Shown one piece after another: positions 8,111-16,904 of a stretch of 64,000 nt of DNA. The stretch is from assembly GCF_045310695.1 (NCBI RefSeq), contig NZ_JBJIAA010000001.1, forward strand, positions 1 to 64,000. The letters are read 5' to 3'. The stretch is from Clostridium_S neuense. GTDB lineage: Bacteria > Bacillota > Clostridia > Clostridiales > Clostridiaceae. A model generated the notes under the pieces. That model was not told the DNA's origin. It saw only the letters and a list, made by a program, of their open reading frames with translations, and did not search any database. The translations under genes were made by a program, and so were the position numbers. The stretch's first letter is position 1. Every line of letters begins with the position of its first letter.

Positions 8111-8250
8111 CTATTTTTGCTTTCTATATTGAAACATAGTCAAAACCTCTGAATGCACATACTCCCCATATTTAGCAAATCCCATTTTCTCATATAAATG
8201 ATGATTTCTATAGCTTTTAAATGGTGTTATTAATGTTAAAGTAATTGAAA
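8111..8250 (-). pseudogene. C-terminal remnant of a GNAT acetyltransferase
   Basis: On the minus strand, codons ending at a TAG (8111-8113) read as the typical end of a GNAT fold: TPFKSYRNHHLYEKMGF, then KYGEYVHSEVLTMF. Only about 45 codons are open; the acetyl-CoA-binding core and the start are gone. The remnant stops where the GyrI-like frame begins on the opposite strand, so this looks like a deletion junction. Expression is not expected. Confidence 0.65.
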
Positions 8251-8273
8251 AAAAGGAAATTTACCTTGCTGGA

Positions 8274-8705
8274 ATGGAATTAAAAACTAATGTTATTGAA
8301 AATATAAAGAAAAAAACTTTTCGTAATTTTGGGCAAAGTGTATTCTTACCCAATACATATAAGATAAAAAATATAATTGATCCAAGTAACAAAATATATT
8401 TTGAAATTACAAATCCAAAAACAAACGAATTATATCATCTAGCATGTTTTGAAGTATATTCTTCATTTATTCCTAATGGAATGATACTTAAAGTTATTCC
8501 TCCCCAAAAATATGCAGTTTTTACACCTGAAAAGCCTCTTTCAGCTTTAGAATACAGTTCCCTTATTACCTATGCTTACGGTGAATGGCTGCCAATTTCA
8601 GGCCACCAACTTGCTGATAATTTCACTTTTGATGTATCGGAACGTAAAAATATTTCAGGAAATTCAGTCACAAAAAATATGAAAGTGTATATTCCTATTA
8701 AATAA
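8274..8705 (+). CDS. GyrI-like effector-binding domain protein, probably N-terminally truncated
   Basis: 143 residues from the first ATG. The sequence matches the small-molecule-binding (GyrI/AraC effector) domain that usually follows an AraC- or MerR-type DNA-binding domain; YGEWLPISGHQLAD is typical. The domain begins upstream of this ATG: the frame is open from 8214 and reads VKVIEKKEIYLAG just before Met. There is no start codon or well-placed ribosome-binding site there. The DNA-binding half is therefore missing, and the gene is probably a remnant, though a functional stand-alone binding protein cannot be excluded. Confidence 0.6.
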   Translation: MELKTNVIENIKKKTFRNFGQSVFLPNTYKIKNIIDPSNKIYFEITNPKTNELYHLACFEVYSSFIPNGMILKVIPPQKYAVFTPEKPLSALEYSSLITYAYGEWLPISGHQLADNFTFDVSERKNISGNSVTKNMKVYIPIK

Positions 8706-8778
8706 GTATACTCAATTTAATTTTTATGACACTATCTTTTTGGATAGTAACATACATTTTAGTAACTTATTTCTTTTC

Positions 8779-8807
8779 CTCATATATTGTTATATATTAT
8801 ATATGAG
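8779..8807. promoter_or_regulatory. Inverted repeat upstream of NAD(P)H oxidoreductase
   Basis: CTCATATAT and ATATATGAG form perfect 9-bp arms around an 11-bp centre, 27 bp before the start at 8834. Two TAGTAAC words lie upstream at about 8746 and 8760. It is a candidate operator for an unlinked regulator. Confidence 0.35.
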
Positions 8808-8833
8808 AATATAAACTAAAATGAGGTGTAAAA

Positions 8834-9457
8834 ATGAAGGTATTACTTATTAATGGAAGTCCTAACGCTAAGGGCTGTACTTATACTGCTTTATGCGAGG
8901 TTGCAAAAGAATTAGAAAAAGAAAATATTGAAACTGAAATTTTTCAAGTTGGGAATAAAGCTGTAAGAGGATGTATTGGCTGCGGCGGTTGTTCTAAAAC
9001 AGATAACAAATGCGTATTTGATGACGATACTGTAAATGCTGCTCTTGAAAAAGCTAAGAATTCCGATGGCTTTATCTTTGGGTCCCCTGTACATTATGCT
9101 GCTGCTTCTGGCTCTCTAACTTCCTTTCTAGACAGACTTTTTTATGCTGGAAATTGTTTTGCATACAAGCCTGGAGCTGCAGTTGCAAGCTGCCGTCGTG
9201 GTGGTGCATCTTCAACCCTTGATCAAATAAACAAATACTTTACTATTGCAAATATGCCTGTTGTATCTTCTCAATATTGGAACATGGTACACGGAAACAA
9301 TCCAGAAGAAGTAAAACAGGATCTAGAAGGAATGCAGACAATGAGAACTCTTGGAAAAAACATGGCTTGGCTTTTAAAATCAATTGAAGCCGGCAAAAAA
9401 GCTGGAATTAAGCTTCCTGAAAAAGAAAACAGAGTTTGGACTAATTTTATACACTAA
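8834..9457 (+). CDS. NAD(P)H-dependent FMN oxidoreductase (flavodoxin-like)
   Basis: 207 residues of the NADPH-dependent FMN reductase/iron-sulfur flavoprotein group. The FMN phosphate loop NGSPNAKGCT follows the first strand, GSPVHYAAASG is the flavin-contacting loop, and a cysteine-rich stretch CIGCGGC with a further Cys lies at about residues 47-64. Family members reduce quinones, nitro compounds or metals. The ATG has AGGTG upstream. It is a single-gene unit ending at a 14-bp hairpin and convergent with the ABC permease gene. Confidence 0.8.
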   Translation: MKVLLINGSPNAKGCTYTALCEVAKELEKENIETEIFQVGNKAVRGCIGCGGCSKTDNKCVFDDDTVNAALEKAKNSDGFIFGSPVHYAAASGSLTSFLDRLFYAGNCFAYKPGAAVASCRRGGASSTLDQINKYFTIANMPVVSSQYWNMVHGNNPEEVKQDLEGMQTMRTLGKNMAWLLKSIEAGKKAGIKLPEKENRVWTNFIH

Positions 9458-9467
9458 TTTAAGAAGT

Positions 9468-9504
9468 GAAGGGTTTTAACTAGCAGCACAAGTTAAAACC
9501 CTTC
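9468..9504. terminator. Hairpin between convergent genes
   Basis: A perfect 14-bp stem: GAAGGGTTTTAACT at 9468-9481 pairs with 9491-9504. It lies between the ends of the oxidoreductase (+) and the ABC permease (-). T-runs are weak on both sides, so terminator function is likely but not certain. Confidence 0.6.
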
Positions 9505-9521
9505 ATCAACTATGATCACTA

Positions 9522-11504
9522 CTAGTTCTTTGAACTAACAATTTTAGTGTATGATTTAACTGAAATCACATAATAAAACAAATAAACTACAATGTAAACT
9601 GCTGTTATAGCAAAAGTACTTTCTACCACAAGCTTGCTTGCCCCCATTAGTTTAATAATGTAAGCCGCCAAGGCTACAGAACTATGCAGCAAACTTATAA
9701 TTAAAGGCATGCCAAATATAAGCGCAAGCTGCTTAGAAATAATATGTCTTGTTTCTTTTTTCTTAGTACCAATTTTTCTTAATACGCTGTACCTTCCTCT
9801 ATCAGAAAAAGCTTCTGTTAACTGTTTATAATAAAGTATACTTCCTGTGGAAAGCACAAATAAAATGCCAAGGAACATTCCTATAAACACATAGCTTCCC
9901 ATTAACTTATATTCACTCGCATGTTCACTAAAATAAGAATCAAAGTACGCTTCTCCCGGAATCATCTTATTTAACTCAGAAACAAGCTTTTCACTTTTTA
10001 ATGAATCATTTAAACTGTAGCCTCTAATTAACATGCTGCTATATGCATTATTGTTAGTTAACCTCTTAAAAGCTTTATCTGTAACTACAACTGTTGTTGT
10101 TCTACCCAAATTGTATCCAAGCACACCATTTACATCAGAATCCACAATATTTAAGTTAAAATCTTCTCCGCTAATCTCAGTAGACTCAATTTTAACCTTT
10201 TCTCCTTTGAGAAAGCCCCTTTTATCTGTAGCACTTACCTCTATAAAAAAGCAATCATTATCATTATTTAATTTCAATTTCTTAACCATCTTTAGGCTAT
10301 CCGCAGACTTGGATAACTCCGAATATCTCAAGATTTCATTGTATTCACTTTGAGATATTATCTTAACTCCAAAAGGTGCTTTTAAATCTCTGCCATTAGG
10401 TCCTTTATATTTTTTTGTAAGTCCTGCCGCTTCTATAATTGAAATATCTGATTTATGAGTGATTTTCACTTCTTTGTGTTTATTTATCGCAGCATATACT
10501 TTGCTATCCAGTTCCTTATTGCCAGCTTTGTATATCAAAGAATACGGCGCACCTAATGCCGTTTGCTTTTCTAAAGACATATAAAGGCTAAAGGTAAAAC
10601 CAAGAGCTGTAATTGCAACTGCAGATACTATAGCTATAGTTGCAAGAACATTTGAATTTGCTTTTATTCTATACAATATCTGCGAAATACTTACAAGATT
10701 TTCTCCCTTATAATAAAGCTTTTTATTTTTTTTCAAATTGTTAAGCAGTATCACAATTAAATTGTTAAATAAAATATATGTTCCAGCGACTACTAATACC
10801 AATACAAGAAGCCCAAAGTAAATCATTTTACTTCCACCTTGAAGAGTTTTTGTATAAGCAATAACATATCCAATCAAAATCATTAATATAGATATTAGTG
10901 CCATGCCTTTTGAGCCTTCATGTGATACCTCGCACTCTTTTTCTGCACTTAAAAGTTCTATAAGACTGTACTTATATACTACCTTTGAAGACCGTATTGA
11001 ATTAAATACAAACACTACCGCAAATATTAGTATTGTAGCAATAACTGCCTTTGGTTCCAATGCAAATTTTATGTTAACATCAGATTTCATCATATTAACT
11101 AATAACTGCAAAATAAACCTAGACACTATAATTCCTAAAGGTAACCCTATTATAATTGAAAATAATCCAAGAAATATGTTTTCTGAAAATAAAAGCGTAC
11201 CTATCTCTTTCTTTTTCATACCAAGTATTGAGTACAAAGCCATCTCTTTTTTCCTGCTTTTTATAAAAAAACTATTGGCATACCAAATAAAAAGTGCCGA
11301 AAAAATTATAACTATAATAGAAGCCGCCTTAAAAGCAGTATTAACCTTTATCTTTCCACCACTAAAGGCCTGTATCTGTTTATTAAAATATATAGAAAAG
11401 AACAAGAAAAGCATAAAAACAGAAAACACTGTGCTTATAAAATATGAAAGATATTTTCCAAAGTTATGCTTAACATTGGAAACTCCAAGCTTAAACAGCG
11501 TCAC
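9522..11504 (-). CDS. BceB-like ABC transporter permease
   Basis: A 660-residue FtsX/MacB-type permease. About ten membrane segments are visible (about residues 15-37, 54-80, 103-131, 149-165, 198-216, 224-252, 283-310, 528-553, 590-615, 628-650), with a large extracytoplasmic domain of about 220 residues between segments 7 and 8. That is the BceB layout used to sense and relieve cell-wall-active peptides. The start is GTG and overlaps the ATPase gene by 14 nt, implying translational coupling. With the ATPase and two-component system upstream it forms a resistance module; the drug cannot be inferred. Confidence 0.85.
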   Translation of the reverse strand: MTLFKLGVSNVKHNFGKYLSYFISTVFSVFMLFLFFSIYFNKQIQAFSGGKIKVNTAFKAASIIVIIFSALFIWYANSFFIKSRKKEMALYSILGMKKKEIGTLLFSENIFLGLFSIIIGLPLGIIVSRFILQLLVNMMKSDVNIKFALEPKAVIATILIFAVVFVFNSIRSSKVVYKYSLIELLSAEKECEVSHEGSKGMALISILMILIGYVIAYTKTLQGGSKMIYFGLLVLVLVVAGTYILFNNLIVILLNNLKKNKKLYYKGENLVSISQILYRIKANSNVLATIAIVSAVAITALGFTFSLYMSLEKQTALGAPYSLIYKAGNKELDSKVYAAINKHKEVKITHKSDISIIEAAGLTKKYKGPNGRDLKAPFGVKIISQSEYNEILRYSELSKSADSLKMVKKLKLNNDNDCFFIEVSATDKRGFLKGEKVKIESTEISGEDFNLNIVDSDVNGVLGYNLGRTTTVVVTDKAFKRLTNNNAYSSMLIRGYSLNDSLKSEKLVSELNKMIPGEAYFDSYFSEHASEYKLMGSYVFIGMFLGILFVLSTGSILYYKQLTEAFSDRGRYSVLRKIGTKKKETRHIISKQLALIFGMPLIISLLHSSVALAAYIIKLMGASKLVVESTFAITAVYIVVYLFYYVISVKSYTKIVSSKN

Positions 11505-12261
11505 TTACGCCACCCCCTAAGGAAGAAAGCACTTGCAATATTTCATCAAAGAATTCTTTTCTGTTACGGCCATTTCTTTCAATTTCACAATTTAAAATTC
11601 CATCTTTTATAAATATAATTCTGTCACAGTAGCTAGCAGAAAAAGAATCGTGAGTAACCATTACTATTGTTGCAGCATTCTTTTCATTAAGTTCAGATAA
11701 ACTATTTAAAAGTTCCGCTGATGATTTCGAATCAAGTGCACCAGTTGGCTCATCTGCTAAAATTAACTCTGGTTCTGTTATAATTGCTCTTGCTGCCGCT
11801 GCCCTCTGTCTTTGACCACCAGAAACTTCATATGGAACCTTATTTATTATTTTTTCAATTCCAAGTAGTTCACTTATCCTTTTTAACTTTTTTTCAATTA
11901 AAGAAACCTTAACCTTTGCAAGGGACAGCGGAAGAATAATATTTTCTTTAAGCGTAAGCGTGTCCAGTAGATTATAGTCTTGAAATATAAAGCCAAGTTT
12001 TTTTCGCCTAAAATCAGACAGCTCATCTTCATCAAGATTAACTATATTCTTGCCGCCAATTAGCACAGTTCCACCAGTTGGCTTATCTATAGTTGATATT
12101 ACATTAAGTAAAGTTGATTTTCCCGCTCCAGAAGGACCCATTATTCCTAAAAACTCACCTTTTTTAACTGAAAAACTTATCCCCATCAAAGCTTGTGACG
12201 GAATTCCACTTGCTGCTGAACTATAAGTCTTTTTGACATCTCTAACTTCCATTACATTCAT
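11491..12261 (-). CDS. BceA-like ABC transporter ATP-binding protein
   Basis: A 256-residue ATPase that powers the permease. Walker A is GPSGAGKST, the signature VSGGQRQR and Walker B LILADEPTGALD, the pattern of the MacB/BceA/LolD group. The frame is open 49 codons further upstream, but GGAGG sits 8 nt before the ATG at 12261 and the extension lies in a structured leader, so the short start is used. It is the first gene of the transporter pair, expressed from the promoter at 12499-12553. Confidence 0.9.
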   Translation of the reverse strand: MNVMEVRDVKKTYSSAASGIPSQALMGISFSVKKGEFLGIMGPSGAGKSTLLNVISTIDKPTGGTVLIGGKNIVNLDEDELSDFRRKKLGFIFQDYNLLDTLTLKENIILPLSLAKVKVSLIEKKLKRISELLGIEKIINKVPYEVSGGQRQRAAAARAIITEPELILADEPTGALDSKSSAELLNSLSELNEKNAATIVMVTHDSFSASYCDRIIFIKDGILNCEIERNGRNRKEFFDEILQVLSSLGGGVSDAV

Positions 12262-12492
12262 AAAATTACCTCCAAAATTCAACTTCATGGAGAGGTACCA
12301 GGTAGCTATTAAGTTATACATGTACCATAATGTCTTGAAAATTAACATTTTGGGACACCTACAACTTAAGTTTCGCCTTGGTGCCTCTTTATAGATAAAC
12401 CATTTCAACTACCAAAATCAATTTGCATCATAATGCCCAGAAGACGTCATTTTTATACAAATTAATTTTGAAGTTTCAAGTGGTTTATCTTT
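12262..12492 (-). promoter_or_regulatory. Structured 5' leader of the ABC transporter operon
   Basis: About 230 nt lie between the predicted start site and the ATPase ATG. The leader would begin with a large hairpin whose 29-nt arms are 12397-12425 and 12458-12486. After it, GAGGCACCAAGG (about 12377-12388) can pair with CCTGGTACCTC near 12290-12300. No known riboswitch class is recognised. It could be an attenuator or a repeat element. Confidence 0.4.
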
Positions 12493-12498
12493 AGTTAG

Positions 12499-12553
12499 AG
12501 TATAAATAACCGTTCTTAATTTGAATTTTAAATAATCTTAATTTCATCTTAAG
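12499..12553 (-). promoter_or_regulatory. ABC operon promoter with four 11-bp-spaced response-regulator boxes
   Basis: The -10 is TATACT (plus-strand 12499-12504) with no good -35. Four boxes begin at plus-strand 12513, 12524, 12535 and 12546 (TTCTTAAT, AATTTTAA, ATCTTAAT, ATCTTAAG), exactly 11 bp apart. This is the layout of OmpR/PhoB-type activator sites. The last box overlaps the stop codon of the sensor kinase gene. The adjacent response regulator is the obvious candidate. Confidence 0.6.
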
Positions 12554-13946
12554 TTTCTTTATCAAATTCTATTTTTATGCTTGTTCCTACATTCAATTTA
12601 CTTTCAACATAAATATTACCATCGTGAGCCTCTATAATTTGTTTTGCAATTGCCATACCAAGCCCGGAACCTTGAACTTTAACTTCACTACTAGTTCCTC
12701 TATAATACCTCTCGAAAAGTTTATTAAGCTCCTCCTCTCCCACGCCTTTGCCATTATCCTTAATATTTATATGTATTTTATCAGCTTCTTCTATTGAAAC
12801 TTTAAGTATAGTACTAGGTTCATTGTGAACTACCGAATTATAAATTAAGTTTGTAAAAGCTCTCCTTAAAAGTGTATTATCAAATTTAAAATTCACTTTA
12901 TCCTGAGTACACTTAAACACAATTTTTCTTTCTTCGTATTTTGGAATATTTAATATATCTATTATCACTTCTTTTAATAATCGTACTAAATTTCCATCTT
13001 CATTTTTCATAGGTACTTTGCCATTTTTAAGCTTATAAGTAAAATTTAAATCAGTAACTATATTTTCTAAATTATTTGCATTTCTAAGTATTATAGTTCC
13101 ATATTTTTGCGCATCTTTAGGATTAACTTCATAATTAAAATCAGCTAGTATTTCAGCATAACCTTTTATAGGTGATAAAGGAGTTTTTAAATCATGCGAT
13201 ATATTCGATATCCATTCCTCTCTTAAAGTTTGATTTTTCTTTCTCTCAAGCTCTGCCGCTTTAAGTTTAGTATCTAAAGAATTAAGATTTTCATATACCT
13301 CCTGGTAAATCCCATTTTTCTTCATAGGTACATATGAATTTGAAGCTAACTTTTTTATTGATGCTATTACTTGCAATAAACTATGATTCATCTTAATTCC
13401 ATACGCAGCAATTATAATCATAATTACAAGAGCTCCCCCTAATATAAGGAACTTAAAGTTTGAAGCTTTATCATAGTCCACATATAAGGTCAATTTTGAT
13501 ACTTTCATAGGAAACGCAATTATGTATGTCCACCTAGTTCCACTTGATTTAACACTTCCAACAAATATGGTATGATTTTTTACATCTCCACCGCTTTTAT
13601 ATAATTGCACCATTTGTATAGGAGAATAATGCAATAGTTCGCCCTTGAGTTTATTGTAACTTTTAACCACATCACCATTTTCATCAATAATTTGAAAAGA
13701 AAGCTTATACTTTTTTAATTCATTTATTCCTGAAGCCGTTAATTCTGGCTTCCTATTATTAAAAATAATTTTATCGCTGAACTTTTCTGTAAAAGATATT
13801 GGCCAGCTTGCCCAACTAGCTTTACTGCCATTATCACTTTTTAGCAAATAAGTTGTTATGCAAACAAACAAAAAAATCAATATTATAAATAAAACAAAAA
13901 ATATAGAATACACCCGAGAAATAAATTTATAATTTAACTTTTTCAT
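12549..13946 (-). CDS. Sensor histidine kinase
   Basis: A 465-residue membrane kinase. TM1 is at about residues 14-34, followed by an extracytoplasmic domain of about 130 residues, TM2 at about 166-184, the phosphoacceptor His251 in NISHDLKTP, and the HATPase domain with N box, GKGVGEEELNKLFERY and GSGLGMAI. It follows the response regulator by 1 nt. The large sensor domain is unlike the short BceS intramembrane kinases that usually partner BceAB transporters. It probably controls the downstream ABC operon. Confidence 0.9.
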   Translation of the reverse strand: MKKLNYKFISRVYSIFFVLFIILIFLFVCITTYLLKSDNGSKASWASWPISFTEKFSDKIIFNNRKPELTASGINELKKYKLSFQIIDENGDVVKSYNKLKGELLHYSPIQMVQLYKSGGDVKNHTIFVGSVKSSGTRWTYIIAFPMKVSKLTLYVDYDKASNFKFLILGGALVIMIIIAAYGIKMNHSLLQVIASIKKLASNSYVPMKKNGIYQEVYENLNSLDTKLKAAELERKKNQTLREEWISNISHDLKTPLSPIKGYAEILADFNYEVNPKDAQKYGTIILRNANNLENIVTDLNFTYKLKNGKVPMKNEDGNLVRLLKEVIIDILNIPKYEERKIVFKCTQDKVNFKFDNTLLRRAFTNLIYNSVVHNEPSTILKVSIEEADKIHINIKDNGKGVGEEELNKLFERYYRGTSSEVKVQGSGLGMAIAKQIIEAHDGNIYVESKLNVGTSIKIEFDKET

Positions 13947-13947
13947 T

Positions 13948-14670
13948 TTATTCTTTTCCCTTTACAAGTTTGTATCCAAGCCCTGTTATTGTAACTATAA
14001 GCTTTGGATTAGATGGATCTTCTTCAAGCTTTTCACGGAGATGCCTTACGTGAACAGAAATAGTATTATCATACCCCATATATTCATCCCCCCACACAAC
14101 TTCGCAAATTCTTTCCTTGTTAATTATCTTATTTGCATTTTCCGCTAAATATAGCAGCAGCTTATATTCCTTTGCTGTAAGTTTAGCCTCATCATTTCCC
14201 TTGTATACCTGACAATGTTCTGTATCTATAGATATATTAGATATTTTTACAATTTTGTTTTCCTTACTTTCTTTTACACTATCATACTGCTGTCTTCTAA
14301 GCTGTGCCTTAATCCTAAACGCAATTTCTTTTGTACTAAAAGGCTTTGTAATATAATCATCACCACCCATACTTAATCCAAGAATTTTATCAATATCATC
14401 ACTTTTTGCCGATAAAAATAAAATTGGGCAGTAAGAAAATTCTCTTATTCTTTTGCACACCTCTATACCATCAATATCCGGAAGCATTATATCAAGCACA
14501 ATTACATCAGGAGCTTCATCTTTACAAACAGTCACAGCTTCTAATCCACAATGAACCTTTTTTATATTTTTAAAGCCTTCCTTTAGTAAAACATCTTCTA
14601 TTAAATCAGTTATATCTTTTTCATCATCTATAAGCAGTACCTTCTTATTTGAGAAATTTACTAAATCCAT
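13948..14670 (-). CDS. OmpR-family response regulator
   Basis: 240 residues: an N-terminal receiver domain with the phosphoacceptor Asp60 in VLDIMLPD, acidic pocket Asp15/Asp16 and a conserved Lys in TKPFS, then a C-terminal winged-helix domain (residues about 140-238, ending GLGYKL). It acts as a DNA-binding activator paired with the kinase encoded 1 nt downstream. The four 11-bp-spaced boxes before the ABC operon suit this family. Its own promoter is nearly identical to that of the PHP gene. Confidence 0.92.
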   Translation of the reverse strand: MDLVNFSNKKVLLIDDEKDITDLIEDVLLKEGFKNIKKVHCGLEAVTVCKDEAPDVIVLDIMLPDIDGIEVCKRIREFSYCPILFLSAKSDDIDKILGLSMGGDDYITKPFSTKEIAFRIKAQLRRQQYDSVKESKENKIVKISNISIDTEHCQVYKGNDEAKLTAKEYKLLLYLAENANKIINKERICEVVWGDEYMGYDNTISVHVRHLREKLEEDPSNPKLIVTITGLGYKLVKGKE

Positions 14671-14746
14671 TTTATTACCTACTCTCTACTCTCTTTGTAT
14701 TGTTTTATTAATAATAACATAGTGTATTACTTTAACCCACTTGTTT

Positions 14747-14775
14747 AGTATATACATTCTTTTTAGTTCAGTAAA
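14747..14775 (-). promoter_or_regulatory. Promoter of the first two-component operon
   Basis: On the minus strand: TTTACT, a 17-bp spacer, TATACT. The surrounding 63 bp (14746-14808) is nearly identical to 20039-20100 upstream of the PHP gene. Confidence 0.6.
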
Positions 14776-14891
14776 TATACAACTTTTTTACAAAATAATA
14801 CTGTTATAATCCATTTAACACCACCTCAAACTTTGGGATTTCTTTACTTTTACTTGATCTTTTTATAACTCTAACCTCTAAAAAATCAACT

Positions 14892-14926
14892 AAAAATCGC
14901 TAGAATCTAAGATTCCAGCGATTTTT
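14892..14926 (-). terminator. Terminator of the serine hydrolase gene
   Basis: A 16-bp stem with one mismatch (14892-14907 with 14911-14926), a 3-nt loop and T-runs on both sides, 10 nt after the stop codon at 14936. Confidence 0.8.
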
Positions 14927-14935
14927 GAAGCTGCC

Positions 14936-16855
14936 TTAATATCTAAATCCAATTAAATTCCAGTTAAATATGAAAAATACAAAAGCGTACATAACTAAAA
15001 TACTAATAGAATTTAAAATTTTATAAGACAGTTTAGTTTTTTCTCTTTTAATAACAAGTATAAATGCAACGCTGCTGCCTATAACGAGAATTGTTGAAAT
15101 TATGAAAATTATCGGTGCAGCTTTTATGTACCAAGGCACACTGTAATACATATCAAAGGACATCATCCAATATAAAATTTCAAATAAGGCACCTATATTT
15201 AATAGACTTATAGCGAAAACTAATACTTTAAATATTCTAATTACACTAATTTCACTATTTTTAAAAATACCTTTTCCTTTAATTAATTTCTTAAATCCTA
15301 TGAACACATTCTTAACTATTTGAAACATGAAAAATAGCATTGCAACTATAATTATAGCTAAGCTCAACTTATAATTATCTTTAAAATTAACTCTTTCAAA
15401 ATTATCAAAAGGTCTATTATTAAGAAAAATATATTTAATTTTATTATTTTCTTCCCTGAAAGCGACTAACTCATTATTATCAGCTCTCCTAAAGAGATTA
15501 TTAGAAACCTTTATAAGCTTTGTATCTTCTTTTTTCTTCATATGACTGGTGCCGTGATAAATTAGTGAATTCTTGCTTTTATTATATTCAATTTGTACAT
15601 CTTCATTTTCGTCAATGGAACCTAAAAGATTTATGAACTTTAAAATATTGCCTTTTGCATTATCCTGATATAATCTATAAGTTCCCACATATTTATAAGC
15701 TTCTTTATCACTTATCTTGCTTTCACTGTATTTTTTAAGCTTGGAACTTGAATAATATTTATTAAAAAAAGCATTTTCTATGTCATTTATTGCAGGTGCA
15801 GCTGAAGTTAAATTATTTGATACAATATATACCCCTAGATTATCTTCTGTATCTAAAAGCATATCATCAAAATATCCTACTGAAAGTGCTCCTTCATGTG
15901 AAATTATTCTTTTTCCATTAATGTTTTTCTCCCAAAATCCATAACCAATTCCACATAAATTTTTATCGTTTGAAAAATGATGTTCATGCATTAATTTTGC
16001 TGTACCTTCATTCAAAATTTTGTTATTCTTATAAACTCCATTTTGCAAATGCGCCATCATAAACTTTGATATATCTAATGGTGTTGAGTTTATGCCTCCT
16101 GCTGGGCTATCATTGTAATAAACATAACCTGTTTTTGTGAGAGAATCATAGTTTTTTGTCATATTATTTAATGGCAAAGAAACTTTACTATTTTTCATAC
16201 CTAATATGTTAAAAATATTTTTTTGTATATAGTCTTCGTATTTCATACCAGATACATTTTCTATAATATGTCCCAATAAATCTAATCCGATATTTCTATA
16301 TAAGCACACTTTTCCTGGCTCACTTGTAACTACTGGTTGATGTTTTTTCAAATACTCTGATAAAGATATGATATCCGCTTTAGTTTTTGCAGCAGTATAC
16401 GGAAGTGTAGCCTCGTCAATTCCAGAAGTATGTGTAAGCAGGTTTTCTACAGTAACTTTTTTTGCAAACTTATTTTGTATTTTAATGTCACCTAAATATT
16501 TATTAGCATCTTCTTTTAAATCTATTTTTCCCTGCTCATAAAGCTGCATAATTGCAGTTTCTGTAAAAAGCTTTGATGTAGAACCTATTCTATAAACAGA
16601 ACTGTTTACATCAGCCTTAATTTTATTTTTAACATCCGCATAACCTAAAGCATTTTTATAAATTATCTTTCCATCCTTAACAACTATCATACATAAACTT
16701 GGCAACTTATATTTTTGAAAGTTTTCCTTTGTTATCTTGTCTAAATATGAATTTAAAGCCTGCCCTTCTACTATCTTTGCAGATGCGTTGATTGGCTTAA
16801 ATACACTTGTAAATAACAAAACTAAAATCAAAAAAAATTTATTAATATGTTTCAT
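14936..16855 (-). CDS. Beta-lactamase-like serine hydrolase with C-terminal membrane segments
   Basis: A 639-residue exported protein: signal peptide (about 1-26), then a class C beta-lactamase/penicillin-binding domain with the SxxK nucleophile Ser92-Thr-Ser-Lys95, the YxN motif Tyr186-Arg-Asn188, and a HEG motif in place of KTG. After a linker domain the C-terminus has four membrane helices (about 500-640). Family members act as D-amino-acid peptidases or esterases on the cell surface. It lies directly downstream of its own two-component genes, with 11-bp-spaced boxes in between, so envelope-stress induction is inferred. Confidence 0.85.
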   Translation of the reverse strand: MKHINKFFLILVLLFTSVFKPINASAKIVEGQALNSYLDKITKENFQKYKLPSLCMIVVKDGKIIYKNALGYADVKNKIKADVNSSVYRIGSTSKLFTETAIMQLYEQGKIDLKEDANKYLGDIKIQNKFAKKVTVENLLTHTSGIDEATLPYTAAKTKADIISLSEYLKKHQPVVTSEPGKVCLYRNIGLDLLGHIIENVSGMKYEDYIQKNIFNILGMKNSKVSLPLNNMTKNYDSLTKTGYVYYNDSPAGGINSTPLDISKFMMAHLQNGVYKNNKILNEGTAKLMHEHHFSNDKNLCGIGYGFWEKNINGKRIISHEGALSVGYFDDMLLDTEDNLGVYIVSNNLTSAAPAINDIENAFFNKYYSSSKLKKYSESKISDKEAYKYVGTYRLYQDNAKGNILKFINLLGSIDENEDVQIEYNKSKNSLIYHGTSHMKKKEDTKLIKVSNNLFRRADNNELVAFREENNKIKYIFLNNRPFDNFERVNFKDNYKLSLAIIIVAMLFFMFQIVKNVFIGFKKLIKGKGIFKNSEISVIRIFKVLVFAISLLNIGALFEILYWMMSFDMYYSVPWYIKAAPIIFIISTILVIGSSVAFILVIKREKTKLSYKILNSISILVMYAFVFFIFNWNLIGFRY

Positions 16856-16904
16856 AATTTGTTTCTCCCCTTTTTTAAGATGACTTAAACTTAACTTTGA
16901 AATA

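Noticed and set aside
10903..11520. A 205-codon plus-strand frame opposite the ABC permease.
   Set aside because: Its hydrophobic pattern mirrors the antisense membrane gene; no start signals.
12262..12408. N-terminal extension of the ABC ATPase frame up to 12408.
   Set aside because: It crosses structured leader sequence and lacks the Walker-fold start; GGAGG supports 12261.
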